NCBI GenBank assembly: GCA_029204225.1
Contig: CM055101.1
Span: forward strand, 1 to 64,000
Reading direction: 5' to 3'
DNA: 64,000 nt
Source: Diphasiastrum complanatum
Taxonomy: Eukaryota > Streptophyta > Lycopodiopsida > Lycopodiales > Lycopodiaceae
Shown: one piece after another, positions 21,716 through 33,127 of the stretch
Position numbering within the stretch: the stretch's first letter is position 1
Layout: every line of letters starts with the position of its first letter
The notes under the pieces: model-generated
What the model was told of the DNA's origin: nothing
The model's database searches: none
Seen by the model: the letters and a program-made list of their open reading frames with translations, nothing else
Program-made: the position numbers and the translations under genes

Positions 21716-22358
21716 GCTCATGTGCTTATTTGATCTTCCACCTCTTGTCATTCTTCGATCATCAATCCTGGATGATCACCCTTTGCGACTCTAGGCATCT
21801 ACGATATATGATTGAGCTCTTTGCTACTCTCCATCGATTGAACTAATTCCACACCTTCTTGCCCTGCACCTAATGCAACCAAGAGCTCGAGTTGGAGAAG
21901 GCGCTTTTTTACAACTCAAGAAGAGGAGATTTTTTAGTCACACTACATCTGGGTGATCTTACATAAAAAAATTCTAGAGATTTAATCCATATGTGATATC
22001 ACAACATTCATATAAAAGCTCATAAAAACCTTTGTGCAAGGATATCCTAGCTCCAAGAAATTTAAATCCAATCATTTTTCAATTTTTGATTGTTTGTTTG
22101 AATTTCTTGCTTATTTCATAAATTCCATACAACCTTCAAATTTTTGGCAATCACTGAGGAACATGGAAGTACATTAAATTTGTGTGCAAACACATGGGAT
22201 GCATATTCTACAAAGACTCAAATGCCAAAAGATGATTATGTGACCCCTAAGAACTTTAGCTGTTTGATCTGTTGCATGAAGTTGACCAATAACGTAACCC
22301 TAACTATTGTTTATCTACTTATTTCCCTCAAACCCAACAACTATTTGAGGATCGGCAC
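21716..22358. other. Intergenic, upstream of the S1-like gene
   Basis: AT-rich sequence. A short minus-strand open stretch (about 21910-21800, VALGAGQEGVELVQSMES) may be leftover Copia gag. Otherwise I see no gene. The last 200 bp are the presumed promoter of the S1-like gene. Confidence 0.4.
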
Positions 22359-22365
22359 TATAAAT
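22359..22365 (+). promoter_or_regulatory. TATA box of the S1-like gene, copy 1
   Basis: TATAAAT lies about 200 bp before the likely start codon and just upstream of a long CT tract. The arrangement of a TATA box followed by a pyrimidine-rich 5' untranslated region is common in plant core promoters. Confidence 0.6.
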
Positions 22366-22375
22366 TAATATTCAT

Positions 22376-22405
22376 ATTCTCTTTCTCTCTCTCTCTTTCT
22401 TTCTT

Positions 22406-22486
<81 letters not shown>
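22376..22486 (+). repeat. CT microsatellite, copy 1
   Basis: About 110 bp of (CT)n with CTTT interruptions, followed by a short GC-alternating stretch. It lies in the presumed 5' untranslated region of the S1-like gene. Copy 2 (49945-50060) is about 5 bp longer with a different pattern of interruptions. Confidence 0.9.
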
Positions 22487-22555
22487 ATAGCGCGCGCGCC
22501 TTCCAAACATGCGGAAGGTTAGAATTGCGTTAGCTTAGCTTTGTTCATCGTGACA

Positions 22556-23109
22556 ATGGTCATTGTGGCCTCAGCTCTGCTGTATGCTTCCGCTGATTCT
22601 TTTGTCGTCACCAACCGCTCCCAGCACCCCATTACCATGACTTGTGCTTCAAAAGATAATCGTTTAGGTACGCATGTTCTGAATATCGACGACCAACGTG
22701 AGTGGCATTTTAGTGGCTTCCCTTGGACCAGATTTTGGTGCGAGTTTCAAAAATCTGATCACAAATTCTTGAGCCAAGTTATGTGGTCGTTTCCTTTGTT
22801 TATCAACGTAAGTAGAATCTCATTTTCAAGTTTCTGTTTTACTGATAAGCTAAGCCTGTTTGAGAGGATGAACAAGTAGTTGCTTTTAAAGTTTCGATAA
22901 CCGAATATGACGTTCTGCATCAGATTTGATCTTCTCCAATAAATTTCTGGATGTTTGATATAAAGAGCTATATTGCTTGACAGCATGCACATTTTCTCGA
23001 TATAGACTAGGTGCTAAAAGAAGCTGGCATCTTCATGGAAAAGGATGATACAAGAGAGCAGCTATACAGAGTATGGAATGATGCCCCAACAAACTTGAAG
23101 CACAACTAG
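22556..23109 (+). CDS. S1/SPH-like secreted self-incompatibility-family protein, copy 1
   Basis: This encodes a small secreted protein of the plant self-incompatibility S1 family (Pfam Self-incomp_S1). In poppy the family includes the stigma determinant; elsewhere its roles are mostly unknown. Exon 1 is 22556-22807, with intron 22808-23010 (GTAAGT...CTAG) and exon 2 23011-23109, giving about 116 residues. A hydrophobic signal (MVIVASALLYASA) precedes FVVTNRSQHPITMTCASKDN. Family hallmarks are the Cys in TMTC, the LGTHVL block, the aromatic FWCEF with a second Cys, and the C-terminal GIFMEKDD...LYRVWN. The NRS site could be glycosylated. SPH genes are usually intronless, so the intron is odd; without splicing the frame stops at 22879. 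An ATG at 22509 is one base out of frame with a longer signal peptide, so it is a 9-codon upstream ORF or a decayed start. Confidence 0.75.
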
Positions 23110-23276
23110 CTCTAGCGCATATACAGCTTGTAGAGGTACCTGATCCATCGAAGTTATGAGTTCACTCCCATTTGATCAATATTTCATTTTCAGTATATTA
23201 GTTAATGCTTATCATAACTTAAGAGACAAACATGACGTTTCAAACAGATATGATGTTCTAATTAACTGGACTTGCA

Positions 23277-23411
23277 GAGAATGATGCGGCGGAAGTGGAC
23301 ATGAAAGTGATATCGTACAAGCTAAGGAGTGGCGGCATCAAGCAAAATTTTCCTAACGTAGAAGGAGGAGATCTAAGTAGAATTTTCTTTGCAATATTCG
23401 TTAATGAATAG
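23277..23411 (+). other. Possible orphan exon downstream of the S1-like gene, copy 1
   Basis: After a good acceptor (ACTTGCAG at 23270-23277) an open stretch of about 44 codons includes EVDMKVISYKLRSGG and SRIFFAIFVNE before a stop. It could be an alternative last exon of the S1-like gene or a remnant of another gene. I do not recognise the sequence. Confidence 0.3.
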
Positions 23412-24284
23412 AAATTAGGAGTAGTTTGAAAGCTCGTGAGAGGGCGACGTAGATTAAAGTTAACGACTAAATGGTGGGAGTTTTATGATGGAAATAGGCG
23501 TGTGCAGCGTGCATTGTGGTTGATCATCGACGCTATTTGGAATGTATCTGCAATTGAACAAGTTATTAATTTGTAATTAAATACATCTATAACGTAGTTC
23601 AGAACAGTGTCATGCGAATGAATGGCTAGGTAGATATATGCAAATTCCACATAGAAACTTAGCATCCTTTTTTATTAATGGATGCTTTAGTTTTTCTTGT
23701 AGCCAACTTATTTGTTTCCTCTCAACGCACAAAAGTAGATCCATTTATGTCATTTTCATTTTCACATTAAACATTTGATGTGAATTGGAAATATAACAGC
23801 AAAAATTGCCCAATTGTAGCAGAAAGAATATCAGAGAACATCATAAATTGGAATGATTAAGTTGCGCATGCTCATTCGAACAAGCCTCTCTTTCTAGTAG
23901 CAACACATTCTCAAATGTAAACTGTCAATTAAGGTTGGAAATGTCAATCATGTGAAGCACGCGGTTATGTCTGCTATTGTTTTGTGCTCACCTGCATTAT
24001 TGACATGTATTTTCTTATGCTTAATCTGATTACAGATCTGTGCTTAGATTTGTGTCAATACTGCAATGCTTTTCTACGTTCTGTCTGGCTATCTAATTGC
24101 TTTGTCTGCTTGTCTTCTCTTCGCTTCCGCCACCACCGCGCATTAAAGGCTGTAAAAATATCATATTTTTGTGTTTGCCTACTAAGTCACCAGTAGTGCA
24201 CGCACCGAGAGAATTGAAGGGCTCGCTCTAATATTCTCCGACAATCCTAGCTTCCCCCACAAGGGTTGTCGTAAACATGATCAT
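23412..24284. other. Unassigned single-copy-looking sequence
   Basis: AT-rich sequence without a recognisable gene, LTR or inverted terminal repeat. It probably holds the 3' flank of the S1-like gene. It ends where Gypsy gag homology begins near 24285. Confidence 0.35.
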
Positions 24285-25200
24285 TCAATGTGCAGGGTCC
24301 ATGATTCTACTGACAAACATTGATGTCTCAAATTCTCGTATATGGTTATGAGCATCTTCATTGGTGTCTCCCTGGAACTGTGGTAGAGGACCTATCACTT
24401 TTGGTATTTTCTTGGTACCATTTGGAACTACTATTGGTGTTGATATAGCACTTACTACTTGAGCACTAGATGTAGAATTAGGATCTTGTCTAGTGGAAGG
24501 ATCATACCATTGGAGACTATCACTTCTACTTGAGGTCTTGTTTTAGCTTCCCAACCATCATACCTTGTCTGTTTAGAGGTTGATTCAATTGAACTCATTG
24601 GCATAGCCCCCCATTCAGATATAGAGGTCTTGTTGTCACTTGAGATCCCATCTATTGAGTTAGGTATTTCTTTGCTTATACTTTCTCTATCAGATGCGTC
24701 CATGGTACCTATCTCATCTGTTGAGGTATCAAGATGTATCTTATCTTCCTCTTTCAATAGAGACTCATCTATGCTAGAGGTTGTACTCACACCTCCAAGT
24801 TGTGTCGATGTTTCACCTACGATTTTGGTGGTATGTCACATAGGGGCAAGTCTACTGGATTTTTCAATCTGTGTTTTTCAGGCAATAACGACTCATAATC
24901 ATGTGGCAAACATGCTAAAGCCAATTGTATATCAGAATCTATTTCATCTTGATCTCTACTAGGAATCAACTCAGGTTCTTGTGATGAAAGTCCCATAGGC
25001 ATCATTATCCTATTATCTGATAAGTTTGAGTCTGATGGTATCCCCCTTGTATTAATGGATGGGTTTGGCTCCATAGTTGATGGAGTAGGTTCTTGTAATG
25101 AGAGATCTATAGCCAAATAAAGGTCAGAGAAGAATTCTTCTAAATTCTCATCCACATCCACAAGTAGGTGTGGGTCAGGTAGGAATCGTTCTAGCTCCAT
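24285..25200 (-). pseudogene. gag: Gypsy gag N-terminal region of another subfamily (broken)
   Basis: It starts MELERFLPDPHLL at 25200 and runs for 127 codons as an acidic, Ser/Pro-rich chain (25200-24817). A frameshift follows, then 111 codons rich in Ser/Asp/Glu (24790-24455). A second frameshift leads to PKVIGPLPQFQGDTNEDAHN followed by HIREFE, the block that opens the Ty3/Gypsy Gag core. The sequence then stops at about 24285. The long acidic N-terminal extension is distinct from the G1-G3 gag. It lies 3' of the G4 pol end, so it is either a second element or a rearranged head-to-tail pair. Confidence 0.55.
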
Positions 25201-26029
25201 TCTGGGTATCTCGGAACTGAAAGTAATATGCGCGAGTGTATATCAGAAAACAATATAGAAAGTTTTGAAGACTTTGGTCGCTGGAAAAATTGGTAAGAGC
25301 TTCGCTAGCACAAGTGAGGAATGAATCGAATTCAGCCAACTTATAGGTGAATTTGGAGGGTCCATTACACAGAATACTAGTTTGGCTAATCAGCTCTATA
25401 AAAAAATTTGCAAGCTTGCTCAGTACTGTGAAAATAGGCTATGAAAATCTCGGCGAAGGTTTTTGAGGCTCTGAACCCATTCGGCGAACATTTTCCAGGT
25501 CTCGCGAAGGATGAACCTTCGCCCAAGTATTGTCATAAATGCAATTTTCATGATCTGAACCTATGGACAACCTAATTTTAGCATTTTAAGTCCATCTAGC
25601 ATGTCGACGAAGGTTTATGAGGAGAGTAAGGTGCTCAACGAAGGTTCCCAAAATGGCATATTGCTGATCATTTGCCTATCTAAAAAACAGGTACTTTTTC
25701 GGGAAAAGAACCTCGTCCAACTCAGTATAGATATATTTGAAGTAGATGTATAATCTGAAAGCTCATTGACGATTTCCAATACTGTATGGGCAACATATGA
25801 CCACCACAGTAATTTTATAAGTAATTTTCCATCAAAAATTATCTTCTGAAAATACTTTCCTTCCTCTTTTCCACTCTGATGACTTTTATGACTTTTGCTC
25901 ATCAATCTTTCCTAGTTTTTTCTTCTTTTCTCTGTTTTTTTTTTTAACTGTCTTCTCCAAACAAAATTAACAAATAAGTAGTGAAAAATAAAAAAAATTG
26001 AAAAACAAATAAAAATAAAAATCATTGGA
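25201..26029 (-). mobile_element. Non-coding sequence between Gypsy pol end and next gag
   Basis: About 830 bp with the CGAAGGTT motif in both orientations (near 25450, 25505-25525, 25610 and 25640), an A/T-rich run at 25930-26020 and no convincing gene. It may be the 3' untranslated region and LTR remnants of G4 or the leader of the following gag. No clear TG...CA LTR ends or primer site were found. Confidence 0.4.
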
Positions 26030-27196
26030 TCATGCTTGCTGAACTGGCGGAGTAGGCTGCCAAAACTTGCGTAATCGACTGCCATTCACAAGAGTATCAA
26101 ACCGGTTTTTGTCCAAGTGCTCAAGAATCACTGCTCCACAATTCAGAATTTCCTTCATTCTATACGGGCCTTCGCCGGTAAATTAATCGACGATCGTGTC
26201 ATGCCTTACTACGGGCTTTCTCTGCTGCTAACACATGAACTGCCATCAATCTGAAGCTCTTTCTTTATCATATCTGCAACATGAGGACTACAATGATAGA
26301 ACTTTGTAACCTTTGGAACTACATCAGGTATTAAAGGTATGGTGTGTCCAATAACCGACGTCAGAATACCCTTGAGATCTTGATAAGTCCATGCAAAACA
26401 ATTTTGATACTTAATAAGTAACGTTCATAGCGCTTGAAACTCTTCAGGATTAAGTTGTGATCCAACTTGTACAATCTTTTTTGGTTCTCCTGGTCCAGCA
26501 AGATTTATAGGCTGTGTCCTAGCTGGGCCATCATAAACATCTTTCGGTTCTGGCACCTGTTCTTCGAGTTCACGATGTGCTTTGGGTAACATGATAACCA
26601 CATCATCCAGTGTATAGCGTTTAAAATGTTCAAGCATATCATGCTGGACTCCATCTGCTTGCTCTTTATCGAAAGGACTTGTCTTGGATCTTCGCTTAGC
26701 CTTCTTAGTAGGAATTGATCATGTAGGTGATGACTTCTGAGAAGATAAACTCTTTTTCGAAGGTGAAGAATTCCTAGACGATGATGTCTTGCTAGAACTC
26801 TGACTTGTAGAATCATCCTTGACTTTTCCTTTGCCTTTATCCAGTAAGGGTGGCACATTCTTTGAATCAATCTTTTGAGGAGAATTTTCCCATTTTAGGA
26901 CCGTATTATAATGTTGCTTAGCTTGTTTCTTTGTCATTGACCCTGTGACCCTGTCTTCTTTCAATATAATTGCTTTTGGCGGTTTTGTTGTTGATTCATC
27001 ATGAATATTACGCACTCCAAATTTGGTCGGATCCATATGATTTAGAATCTGCTCATTAGTAAGTTCTGCATTGTCATCATAAGTCAAGGCATGACTCACA
27101 AGAATGAGTTCATCTTCAATCGGATCTGGTATAGGCTCCATTGATATCCAAGATACATTCAGCTCATTCGATGGAAAAGTGATCGGTGTATCCAAG
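26030..27196 (-). pseudogene. pol: Gypsy G4 pol with RT-integrase core deleted, copy 1
   Basis: Reading down the minus strand: the protease-RT linker (27196-26720, Ser/Lys-rich tail), then PEEFQAL...NCFAWTYQDLKGI (about 26380), which opens Gypsy RT. After KKELQ (about 26265) the sequence jumps to GPYRMKEILNCGAVILEHLD and VNGSRLRKFW, the integrase C-terminal tail, ending with a TGA at 26030-26032. RT, RNase H and the integrase core are therefore missing, a deletion of roughly 2-3 kb judged from normal Gypsy pol size. The upstream part is cut at 27196 by the tandem-duplication junction. In copy 2 (53604-54770) it continues to protease and LTR. Confidence 0.78.
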
Positions 27197-27208
27197 GCAT
27201 GACTCACA
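27193..27208. other. Tandem-duplication junction with templated filler
   Basis: Sequence shared with copy 2 ends at 27196. The inverted Gypsy leader (compare the reverse strand near 6320) begins at 27206. The roughly nine bases between belong to neither side. Read with its flanks, the 16-mer CAAGGCATGACTCACA at 27193-27208 is an exact repeat of 27085-27100. Such local copied filler with small flanking homologies (CAAG, ACA) is known from polymerase-theta end joining and from template-switch repair; assigning a mechanism here is inference. Confidence 0.75.
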
Positions 27209-27829
27209 TCAGAAAAACTATAAAAAAATATCAAAACCCTAAAAATACAAAAAAAGAACCTTCGTCCGATTCACTGTGAATAGGTGCGAATCATATCTAT
27301 CTACTGCCAAGCCGACAAAGAATTATATAAAAAATAGAAGGTTTCTCAGAGGATCAGTTCTCATATTGTCATATTTTTGCCAAAAAAGACACTTTTTTGC
27401 AAAAATACCAGTATTACTCTTGATTCTTTTCCAAAACTTTTTCCGAGTTCCAAACTATTCTATTTATAGTAATTTATTATTTTTGAGTTTGGCGAACATT
27501 TATTCTATCCGGATCATAAAAAATCTCTATTTTTACCCTCGCCAAACTACAGAAACTATGTTTTTGTGTGCCAGGAACCTTCGCCAGTTCTACCCTAGCT
27601 TTATCTATGTCAGATTATGAGTCTGAGAGTTTGGCGAAGGTTATTTCCATAGAATTTGTTAAAAAAGCCTGATTAGAAAGGTCTTTTTCAAAAATAGCAC
27701 TGATGAACCTTCGCCGAGTGAATCTTTGCTTAGGTAACCTTTGCCAGTTCTATTTTTAGGTTCTGATTTTTCAGATCAAGTCTCTGTCCAATTTTGGGTC
27801 ACATCTAATAGAGTTTGATTTTGATTCTG
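27206..27829 (+). mobile_element. Gypsy G3 5' leader, copy 2 (longer than in copy 1)
   Basis: Plus-strand leader homologous to the reverse strand of 5715-6325. Its left 370 bp have no counterpart in copy 1 because the window starts too late. The 11-bp inverted pair lies at 27576-27586 and 27632-27642. Confidence 0.75.
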
Positions 27830-28735
27830 AGAATCAGTTGAAAAAATGAATGGAAATCAGTATATGCCATTTGTGTAATTCGCCTGATTATGAGACTGCT
27901 TTTTGCAACTTCAATCCTTGGATAATTCAACAACGGTATGTCCAAATGGGATATCAAAAATCACTTTATGGAGAAAATCCGATAGCTAGACCTCGTCAAT
28001 CTGCTCTAGGATACCCGGAATGGTTAGCCTTACCTGTCCCACCAAAGCACCTCGCTCCTCCTGCCAATTTGATGAAACCAGAACCTTACAGAAGTGCCAA
28101 GCAATGGAACTATGGTAATGATCAAGACTCGTGGATGTGCAGAACAATATGTTATTTATGTTGCCGCGCAACAACAGGCGTCTAGAAACTGGAACAGAGC
28201 ACCACTTGGATGCTTTGCATGTGGAGAAAATCACAGAGTTGCAGAATGTCCAAATAAAGGTGTACCATTCTGTCGTGACTGTGGTGATGGGCATTGCTAT
28301 AAGAAATCTCTAGCAAGACCAAAGCCACCACCGGATACAACTCCTGTAAACTTGATAACAATCAAGCAAAGACCAGTAGCTCAGAATAAACTAAGTGTAC
28401 CCTTGATGGTGATCACTAGAGCATAGAAGCAGAAAGAACTTGTAGCAGATCCAGTACCTGTTGATTCTATACCATTAACTGATATACCAACAACATTTGG
28501 AGTCTATCCAGATCTTCATGTAGAAAAAAGAAGATATCAGGATATGAGGTAGTGGATTAAACATCTGCAAGAATAAGAGAATCTTGAAGCTGCCAAAGCA
28601 ACATCTGAAGCTCGTTCTTCACCATTGCAGTCACCGAAAGATTCACATACAAATATGAATGCTCAGTTGCATCATCATGAAGAACCCTTCAAGATGAATG
28701 AACTGAAAGCACTGCAAATAGAACTGCTCATGAAT
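27830..28735 (+). pseudogene. gag: Gypsy G3 gag, copy 2
   Basis: I saw no difference from 260-1165, with the same knuckle CFACGENHRVAEC and the same stops and frameshifts. Confidence 0.8.
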
Positions 28736-28737
28736 AA

Positions 28738-30502
28738 GCCCATCACACATAGGGTGATCGGGTGGAAGATATCGAGTGTGGCTCTCATAAACCATCTTTC
28801 GTCTATGTTGTGAGTGACGTGCTTGCAAATACTTGTCACAAATGGGGCATGCATTGTAGCCACTAGTTTGGAGCCCTACATTGAGACAAAACAACTAGCT
28901 TAATTGTGAGTCTCTTGTTCAAATTGAAAGAAAATATGTGAATACACATAAAAGTTATTATAATACCATGAATTGAACCAATAGCAAGGATATCTCACCT
29001 GAACATTCCCCATATCCAGGAAAGTCATGCATCGTCCACATCAAGATTCCCTTTACCACAAAACCTCTTTGTCTCAGTGGTTTTGATATATCGCTCACTT
29101 GAACTCCTTGCCATAGAATCTTTAGCTCATCTATCAAGGGAGCCATATACACATTCATATTTTTGCCTTGTATTTTCCCGGGATAAGAAGGGCAAGCATT
29201 ACGTGTCCCTTCTTGATACTTAGCCAAGGGGGGATGTTGTAATTTACAATGACAACCAGCCAAGTGGACCATGATGTGGAGCACAAACCGAATGGATTCA
29301 CACCATCCATCATCAACTTCAAATACAAATGGAGAGGCTTTCATCCCTAAACTCATGCCAGGTAGCATCCACGTGCTTCCATGCTGGGGACAATCGGAAG
29401 GGATCAAGATGCAATCATTGGGACATGCATGTATACTCTTGTAATCCATGCCAACTGTAGATAGCATTTTCTTGGCTTCTTGTCGAGAAGCCGCCATGGT
29501 GTTATTTGGAGGTAACATTTTTCTGAGCAAACTGTGACAAAATATATATTTATGTATCTACTTATATATACTTTCTCACAATGCATGAAAAAATAAAATG
29601 AGATGAGAGTTTGTCTATAACACACAAAAAGCTAGCAAGCTTACCCAAACAATTCCATGATACTAGCATCCAACCACTCGTACGTAGTTTGCAAGTTCAA
29701 AAGTAATAAACAAGCTCGCAACTTTGACATTTTTCCACCCACGTCCAAAGGAGTGGATGCCAAGCCACACATCATCTCTTCTTCCCTTGTCAGTGTGGCC
29801 TCGGGTGGGTTCATGAAGAATGCATCCATCATGTCATCCATGTCTCTCTCATGATCATGCGCTATCAATGGCATGTCCTTGTGTATTGTGTCTCCTTGGG
29901 ACATATCTTCGTGCAAGTCCATGGGTGAATGAGAGGAAAGTGGTGGCTCTCATGCGCTTGCACATCTAAATCTTGCAGATTGCATGGCAACATCTAGTTG
30001 AATTCTACGACAGTCATGTGAGTGTGAGTCATCATCCTGGACGATACAAGTGCAACAATAGTCAAGAACAACAGAATATTCTCTCCAATCGTGAAGACCA
30101 CCAAATACTTCCATGATAAGGGTGCATGCAATACAAAGTGCTTTGCAAATCAGAATTCACCGACTTTGAGCCGCACAAATAATAACTCTCTCTCAATTTT
30201 TCCATACATGCGAATGTGTGACATAGTAATGCGTCGCTCTCGTCAAAGTGCATACTTACATCATGTACATGGGCATGGTATTATCTGGTATAGCCAGGCC
30301 TCTAATCCAATATGTGATGTTCATGCCTCATCATCTGAAGAAGAAGAACATGAACTCGCCATTTTTTGCATCGGTGCACCTGGACGGTTGACAACGGATG
30401 GAACAGAAAATTAGAGATGATCAGCAATACATGAAACAAACTAATTGAATACACTGAGATGAATACAAGACATGTTTATAATTACTAATTTTGAGTCTAG
30501 TG
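28738..30502 (-). mobile_element. CACTA 5' fragment with Tnp2, copy 2
   Basis: Same as 1168-2932. Terminus CACTAGACTC at 30502; Tnp2 exons at 29922-29645, 29531-28999 and 28875 to about 28738, with the same splice sites and truncation point. Confidence 0.75.
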
Positions 30503-30514
30503 CAACTAGTCTCT

Positions 30515-31584
30515 TGAATTTTCTTTTACAAGATAAATTCAATGAAACTCAAGCTGAACCAGAAGTCCATTAGGAGCGATTTTTTTGTGCTGGATTTGAA
30601 GAATCTAATGAAGTACTCCATGTCGGAGCAGCTTGAGAAAGTGAACAAAAAAATATCACCCTGCCGATACAGCAGACAATTTCCTAATGAAGCAGTTGTG
30701 ATAGATGGCGGTTTGGGAGTTAACGTGATTTCAACAAAGCTATGTGCAAAATGGGGCCTTACAAAGATAAAATTTGCGACTTTTGCCATTAAGCTAGCTG
30801 ATCCGTCCGCGAGGAATGGTTGAAGATATACCTGTCAGAATTGTCGGAGTACATTACTTTCATAGTAATGGACTTATCAGAAGCACCAAATGTCTACCGA
30901 GTCCTATTGGGATGCCCATGGTTATGAGTTGCACAAATAATTCGTAACTGGTATACTGGAAAAATCACTTTTGAAAATCGTGAACGTGCAGTCAATTTTG
31001 ATCCTGCAACTTGGACTATCAGACCAGTGGTTCAAAAACAGGATGATGATTTATCAACAATGGATCATACCAGTAAAAAATTTGGGAGTTCATTACGATT
31101 CTCAAACCGATATTGTCCACTGGAATGAAGCTCTTGCAACGATTGACTGTACAACAGGATATATGTGTCAACAAGATAATCAGTCAGATTTGAGCAAGAT
31201 TTCATTATTGGATCGAAGCTTGGATACACTGATCACTTTTCCATTGAATGTGCTGAATGTAGCTTGGATATCAACGGAGCCTATACCATATCCAATTGAG
31301 ATTGAACTCATTCCTGTGAGTATGATGACAATGCAGAACTTACTAATGAGCAGATTCTAAATCATATGGATCCGACCAGATTTGGAGTGTGTAATATTCT
31401 TGATGAATCAACAATAAAACCGCCAAAAGCAGTTATATTGAAGGAAGACAAAACAAGCTAAGCAACATTATAATACGGTCCTGAAATGGAAAAATCCTCC
31501 TCAAAAAATTGATTCAAAGAATGTGCCACCCTTACTAGATAAAGGCAAAGAAAAAGTCAAGGATGATTCTACAAGTCAGAGTTA
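30515..31584 (+). pseudogene. Gypsy G3 protease and linker, copy 2
   Basis: Same as 2945-4014, with VIDGGLGVNVIS in the protease and the same downstream stops. Confidence 0.78.
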
Positions 31585-33127
31585 ACTTTTGCGCTAATAC
31601 TTCTTTTGCTTTTGGCACCAACTTCAGGAACTCTCCCAACAAAATATTGATCTTACTAGACAAAATATTCATGGGCAGTTCTATTTGCGGTGCTTTCAGT
31701 TCAGTCATCTTGAAGGGTTCTTCATGATGATGCAACTGAGCATTCATATTTGTTTGTGAATTTTTTGGTGACTGCAATGGTGAAGAATGAGCTTCGGATG
31801 TTGCTTTAGCAGCTTCAAGATTCTCTTCTTCTTGCAGATGTTTAATCCACTACCTCATATCCTGATATCTTCTTTTTTCTGCATGAATATTTGGATAGAC
31901 TCCAAATGTTGTTGGTATGTCAGTTAATGGTATAGAATCAACATGTACTAGATCTACTATAGGTTCTTTCTGCTTCTATGCTCTGGTGATTACCATCAAG
32001 GGTACACTTAGTCTATTCTGAGCTACAGTTCTTTGCTTGATTGCTATCATGTTTACAGGAGTTGTAGCTGGTGGTGGCTTCGGTCTTGCTAGACATTCCT
32101 TATAGCAATGCCCATAACCACAGTCACGATAGAATGGTACAATTTTTTTTTTATTTGGACATTCTGCAACTCTGTGATTTTCTCCACATGCAAAGCATCC
32201 AAGTGGTGCTCTGTCTTCTAGATGCATGTTGTTGCACGGCAGCATAAATAGCATATTGTTCTGAAAATCTACCTTCTTGATCATTACCATAGTTCCATTG
32301 CTTGGCACTTCTGTAAGGTTTTGGTTCCATCAAATTGGCAGGAGGAGCGGGGTGCTTTGGTGGGGCAGGTAAGGCTAACCGTTTCGGGTATCCAAGAGCA
32401 GATTGATGAGGTCTAGCTATCGGATTTCCTCCATAAAGTGATTCTTGATATCCCATCTGGGCATACCATTGCTGAATTAAGTCTTTGCAAACTTTCCAGG
32501 TTCTTTGTTCGCTTGTCCATGAAAATCTTCCAATACTTTGATCTTCTCATCAAATTGCGACTGCAACTTTTCCATCTGTTTCTGCTGGTTCTTTCCGAGT
32601 TTCTCGAATTCATTGAGCATCATTTCTACATTTTGCAATATTGTATACTCATTATGGCATTTCAGCTCATGTTTGATCCTTTTAGGTAATCCTGAATCAT
32701 GGCATTTTTGTTTATCAGTTCAGGTTCGCACTCAGATCTGAGGCATTTTATCTATTCAATGTAATCTCGAATCATTTCTCACTTTCGCATTTTAATTTTA
32801 CTTAAAAGTAGGAAAGGGTCTTCCATAAACTTTTGAGGTTTGAGCCGTGTCATAAGGGCTCGTTTAACAGTCTCCCAATCTGTACGTTCAGTTTGATCTT
32901 GATTATTGTACCAATTTTGTGATGCACCTATTAAGGCCATAGGAAAAAACTTAAGTTTTTCCTGGGGAAAAACTTCACCATAGACTTCACAAAATTCAGA
33001 ATAGATATGAAGAAATCTAACTAAATCCGTTATCCATTGTATTTGGGTAGATCCAAACGGGGTGCTCTTCTAACAATGATTGGAATGACTTCCTGAGGAG
33101 CACCTCCAGGCCAACAATCTTTACAGA
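31585..33127 (-). pseudogene. gag: Gypsy G1 gag, copy 2
   Basis: Same as 4015-5557 with several substitutions (for example near 32272, 32561, 32606 and 32643). Variant knuckle preserved; frameshift after LPKYNG preserved. Confidence 0.8.

Larger units (their letters stand above)
1..27196. repeat. Copy 1 of a ~27.56-kb direct tandem duplication (left end outside window)
   Basis: The whole stretch recurs in the same order and strand at 27575-54770. The offset is 27574 at position 1, 27570 after two small early indels, 27569 after a 1-base deletion near 5811 (copy 2 has one base fewer), and 27574 after the CT tract near 22400. Differences I saw include a few substitutions near 4720, 4991 and 5029-5050, and others at 6560, 13914, 15541, 20237, 20336, 26119, 26139, 26693 and 27058. 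The copies are therefore nearly identical. The right end is sharp: after 27196 copy 1 switches to an inverted Gypsy leader, while copy 2 continues into Gypsy protease sequence. Whether this is genomic or an assembly artefact cannot be decided from sequence alone. Confidence 0.95.

Noticed and set aside
22381-22486. CRISPR-like or satellite array
   Set aside because: The repeat unit is a dinucleotide without spacers; it is a plain CT microsatellite.
25615-25905. Minus-strand open frame of 96 codons as a gene
   Set aside because: It has no family features, lies in AT-rich non-coding Gypsy-related sequence and is short enough to occur by chance.
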